A stretch of DNA of 64,000 nucleotides from assembly GCF_023973825.1 (NCBI RefSeq), contig NC_090127.1:620001-684000 (forward strand), in the 5' to 3' direction. This document shows positions 60,148-64,000 of the stretch, piece after piece. The notes under the pieces are model-generated. The model had not been told where the DNA came from. It saw nothing but the letters and a program-made list of their open reading frames with translations, and did not search any database. Positions within the stretch are counted from its first letter, which is position 1. Every line of letters starts with the position of its first letter. Source of the stretch: Plasmodium brasilianum. Taxonomy: Eukaryota; Apicomplexa; Aconoidasida; Haemosporida; Plasmodiidae. A program made the translations under genes and the position numbers.

Positions 60148-63100
60148 TAAAATTAGGTAGCTAGCTAAAATGGGGGCAAAAAAAGAATATATAAAAAGAA
60201 AACGTATTAAAACTAATTGAGGTAATACAAGAAATAAAAAATAAAATGTATTGCATTTTAGATATATTTCCATATTAACTAAACCTAATAAAAGTACAAC
60301 AGAATACATAAGCTGTTGACATATGGTCAAATCGTTAAAGCCATCAATACCATAAAAAAAATAATGAAACATAAAAAAATTAAGGTAAATAAATAATAAC
60401 ATGAAGAAGCATTTCCTTATTTGCTTTTTATTAAAACACAATGCTTCATATAGCTTCTCCCTTTTAATGTATTTAGACAAAAAAATAAACATGTTGATTG
60501 TGATTAAAAAGGTGAACAAATAAAAAATATTTGTAAAATGTGAAAAAAGGTAAAATAAATTTATGTATACATTAAAATAGCTGCCAAAATCATTTGAATA
60601 AAATTCAATCATGTTGATATATATAGAAACAACAAACCACAACACAACAATAATAAAATGTGCAGCAAAAATGAGTAAGTTTAAAATGTCGTATTCGCAA
60701 ATATACGTCAGATAAATTTTCATTTTAAACAATAAGCTAATACGAGAAGACTTTTCCGTTTTGTTGTTCATATGAATATTACCATAATTTCCGTAAAAAC
60801 CGTAATTTGTGCTATCGAAGTTATTTGCAGCTAAGTAGTTACTTGTAGACACGTAGTTATTAACATAATTGTGAGAGTTAATATTATTTACGTTCTCCAA
60901 ATTTTGCAGTTCACCCATGTTACTGTTTAACTTGTTACTTTGCCATTTGTTCATTGGTAAATGGACAAAATTCTTACTTAAAACTGAAAGAAATATATTA
61001 TAAAAATCCCTAAAATTTGTAATAAGATATATATATATGACTATAAATAAAGAGAACAGTATGGTGATAAATAGTAGATTAATTACTACACCTTTAAAAT
61101 AAGAAATATTAAAAGACTTAAAAAATAAATGACCAAAATATATATTTTTCGATATATATCCACTTGACGTAAAAACAAAATGTATGGTAACTAAGACACT
61201 ATGAAGATCATTCTTATCGAATAAAATAAAAGAAATTTCAATTCTTTCAACTGAATTATTAATTAGTAACGCTATATCGTCTAATTTGCTTTGTAATATT
61301 AATCTTTCGTTCTTTATATTTATATAACAATTTTTCCTCGCTCTATCACATATAAGAGCATTATTTGAAGAATTGATTTTCTCTCTAAATGTAATATTAA
61401 CTTTTATTTCTTCACCCCGAATACTAAATATGTCCATCCACTTAAACGTTTCATAATTATGAACGTCATTTCCAACAGCAGTTGGACTATTTTGTAAAAA
61501 CGAAATAAAAGAATTATTTAACCATTTAATAACATCACTTTTATTCTTTATTTCATTAAAATTAAAATTTCCTTTTTTAATATTAACATTTATATTTTTT
61601 CTTAAATGATGAAATATCATTTTCGTATATATACTACTTCTAGGTGAGGAATCTATATTTTCCAATTGATATTTCAATAAATTATCGCTTTCTCTTATTT
61701 TTTTATAATCATTAATAAGGAATAACATAATAAAGATCAATAAAGTTGTGTATACAAATATAGAAAATATTATTCCCACACTTTTTTTTTTATGGTTATT
61801 ATATATTCTTAAAATAAGTTTTTTTTTTTTAAAGGAAAGAGGTAAAAAGTCATTCAAGTTTAAAAATTTATTGAAAATTTTTTCTATGCGAAATAAGGCC
61901 TTTTTTTTTTCTTTTTTTTCATTATTATTTTTTTCCTTTTCCACATTCCTTATATCTTCATTTCCATTTGACTTTTCACATATATCTAAAATATCATTGT
62001 AACATAAATCCTTGTTGTCTAACTCGTCCGGATCTACTTCATAAACATTTGACTCGTTCGAAATGTTCAAATCATCTGAGTTATATAACGAGTGCACACC
62101 ACCACTTATACTGCTGTTACTGCCGCTACTTCTGCTACTTCTGCTACCACTACCATTGCTTACCATTTCTCCAGTGTATTTTTGCGTATTATCACTTCTG
62201 TCTTTTTCATATTGTTCGTCTATCTGTTCATGCGAATGTACAATTAATTCCGTTGAATTGAGTCTACTTGTTTTTTTTTTTTTTTCTTCTGTGGAACATT
62301 CTCTTACGAATGATTTTCCTTTCCGAACTTTACCTTCGTCATATATGGTATCATCATCCTGTCCGCTTTCAATTTTATTTCCTTTATTTTTTTTGTATTT
62401 ATTATTATGTCTTAATAATTTAGTGCCGTATTGATATATAAATGCATCATAAATTTTTTGATTTCTTTTAATGAACGATTTAATAGCCAGAAAAAATATA
62501 AAAGAAAAGCTTACAGTGACAATAAAAAAAAGAGCAGGAATCGAATAAAAATAGGATAATGTTGTTTCTTCACTAACAATGGACGAAATATTAAATCCTT
62601 GGAAATTTGCAAATATAATACATACATTAAAAATAAAAACATAAAGCATACTAGAGTTCACATTTTCTGAAATATGAAAAAGTTTATAGCTAAAAAGAGA
62701 AAATATAGCTAAGCATCCTAATATTATAGCTATAATGATGAAAAAAGGATATAAAAAATCTTTTTTGATATTTTTCTCAACGTTGCTATATTTTTTTATT
62801 AACAGTCCAAAACGCTTTAAGAAGACGAAACACGACAATGTAAACGTTACTATTGTTATACTAATCAAAATACTTTTTATTAATTCGATAATGGAAATAG
62901 TAAAATTCACTTCTTGTAATAAATCTGCAACTGCTTTTACGTCCCCTAGAGAATGTAATGCATGCATTTTGTGTTTTCCCTCTTCGTAACTGGCCAGCTT
63001 AGGAAGCATTGAATGGCACAAACAATAAATGAGTAAGAATGTCAAATTTGAAAGGAAACAAACTGAAAAAAACAGGTGTATGAAAAAATAAAAAAAAGTT

Positions 63101-64000
63101 ATTAAGCAGATAAGGATGTAACTTCCTATGCAGTTATGTAGATATGCCATTATGTAGATACACGACTAAGGTGATCGGTTTGACAACTAAATCCCACGGT
63201 CCCATTATCACAAAATGAACGATTTAAGTGCAAGCATGTGTATATGCCCACATGTACGAATATACATACCCATATATGTATGTATGTATGTATGTATGCA
63301 TATACATTGCTCAAATCCCCTGCGCGAAGATGGAGGAAGCGCAGTCAGTATATTGCCGAATTACCGATGAGGAAAAACTGGATATAGTAAGATTTCACGT
63401 ACAGCTTAAAACCCACCATTGCAAGTTTTCGGATATTTGTTAAAACATATATAAAAAAAATAAGAAGAAATATAGCTAAGGAAAGGATAAAATAAATACT
63501 GAACTGATTATATGATGCAGCCATTGTTACTATTTCCTTATACGTTTTCGCATTAGGCAAAAAGGCAAATTTTAAAACATTATATGAGATCATATTTAAT
63601 ACAGGATTAAATAATAAAAAGTCTAATGCCACAGAAGATACATTATAATTTGTTAATATAATAGCTGGTATAAAGTAAGGAAAATCAGCTGAGTATATAT
63701 TAGTACCTTGAGAAAGTTGTTCTTGAATTTTATCATAATCCTTTTCACATATTATTTGATATAATCCTCCTATTTTTTTATATGATTTCTCATATGAAAA
63801 TAAATAATTCCATTTTTTATCAAAATAAAGAGAATTAACATTTCTTGCGTCTTCTATATCATTTGAAAATATACTGTCTGGATATATTTCATATATTTTT
63901 TTATATTTATATATATTCCTTAATATATCCTCCCCATTTTTTTTATATAATCTCATAGTTATTCTCCAGCAATTTCCAAATAAAATATTGCTGTTCAGAA
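59700..64000 (-). CDS. Polycystin-like membrane protein with two tandem channel modules (5' end beyond window)
   Basis: A multi-exon gene open at the window edge. Exon A (64000 to about 63430) encodes a polycystin loop: ILFGNCWRITMRLYKKNGED, GGLYQIICEKDYDKIQEQLS, VALDFLLFNPVLN, then a membrane helix (QFSIYFILSLAIFLLIFFIY). A GTGGGT or GTGAAA donor ends it. Exon B (about 63165-60100) gives helices of module 1: 11-45, 86-114 with the LKRFGLLIKKYSNVEKNIKK linker, 132-152, pore-like 167-185 and 201-225. A disordered 200-residue linker follows, then module 2: helix 458-479, a large loop with KWLNNSF, a Cys601/Cys608 pair and VERIEISFILFDKNDLHSVL, and helices near 686-710, 821-847, 861-891, 913-934, 945-957 (pore-like) and 969-1002. 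A 39-nt homopolymer (60107-60145) shifts the frame; the next frame (about 60098-59700) gives a 130-residue helical, coiled-coil-like tail (EDFSSFTLTHLSNEQWKYLN). Probable non-selective or calcium-permeable cation channel; selectivity cannot be read. Confidence 0.78.

Overview
This window is nuclear DNA of a malaria parasite (genus Plasmodium). The evidence is the very high A+T content, long poly(dA:dT) runs, TA/TGTA microsatellites, asparagine-, lysine- and serine-rich insertions inside otherwise conserved proteins, short AT-rich GT-AG introns, and a typical Plasmodium gene set. The moderately AT-rich coding sequence and abundant minisatellites suggest a P. malariae/P. ovale-like or other AT-rich species rather than a GC-richer vivax-type one, but I cannot fix the species. 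From memory only, the order BCKDH E1 alpha - eIF4G - NEDD8 - MTF - FKBP - helicase resembles a block of P. falciparum chromosome 13.

Layout. 1-665 (-): 5' part of a gene, possibly a mitoribosomal mS35-like protein. 1686-5180 (+): organellar IF-2. 5.2-12.2 kb: gene-poor, with two small related Val/Thr/Pro-rich genes on the minus strand (6.3 and 8.2 kb) and traces of a spliced minus-strand gene (10.9-12.2 kb). 12293-13585 (+): BCKDH E1 alpha. 15.45-21.95 kb (-): a large low-complexity gene whose frame breaks twice, each time in a homopolymer. 22-28.2 kb: about 6 kb of AT-rich intergenic DNA with minisatellites. 28204-33206 (+): four-exon eIF4G with a giant Asn-rich N-terminus. 35044-35499 (-): two-exon NEDD8. 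38.07-38.88 kb (-): small multi-exon gene of unknown function. 39856-49437 (+): 3193-residue single-exon protein of unknown function with a helical-repeat region. 49445-49924 (-): small spliced gene ending 7 bp from it. 50821-52935 (+): methionyl-tRNA formyltransferase. 53785-54954 (+, perhaps to 55270): organellar-looking FKBP with a probable GC-AG intron. 55456-58536 (-): divergent DEAD-box-like helicase. 58731-58952 (+): small ORF. 59700-64000 (-, open at the edge): a membrane protein that I read as two tandem polycystin-type channel modules.

How the genes relate. IF-2 and MTF both serve bacterial-type translation initiation in the apicoplast and/or mitochondrion, and an mS35-like protein would also belong to organellar translation. 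BCKDH E1 alpha feeds acetyl-CoA into the mitochondrial TCA cycle. eIF4G is cytosolic cap-dependent initiation. NEDD8 acts on cullins. The most novel item is the double polycystin-like channel. Other points of interest are the homopolymer frame breaks, IF-2 without the tRNA-binding C2 domain, MTF with Ser at the catalytic Asn position, the GC-AG intron with alternative 3' exons in the FKBP gene, and the paired small V/T/P-rich genes.
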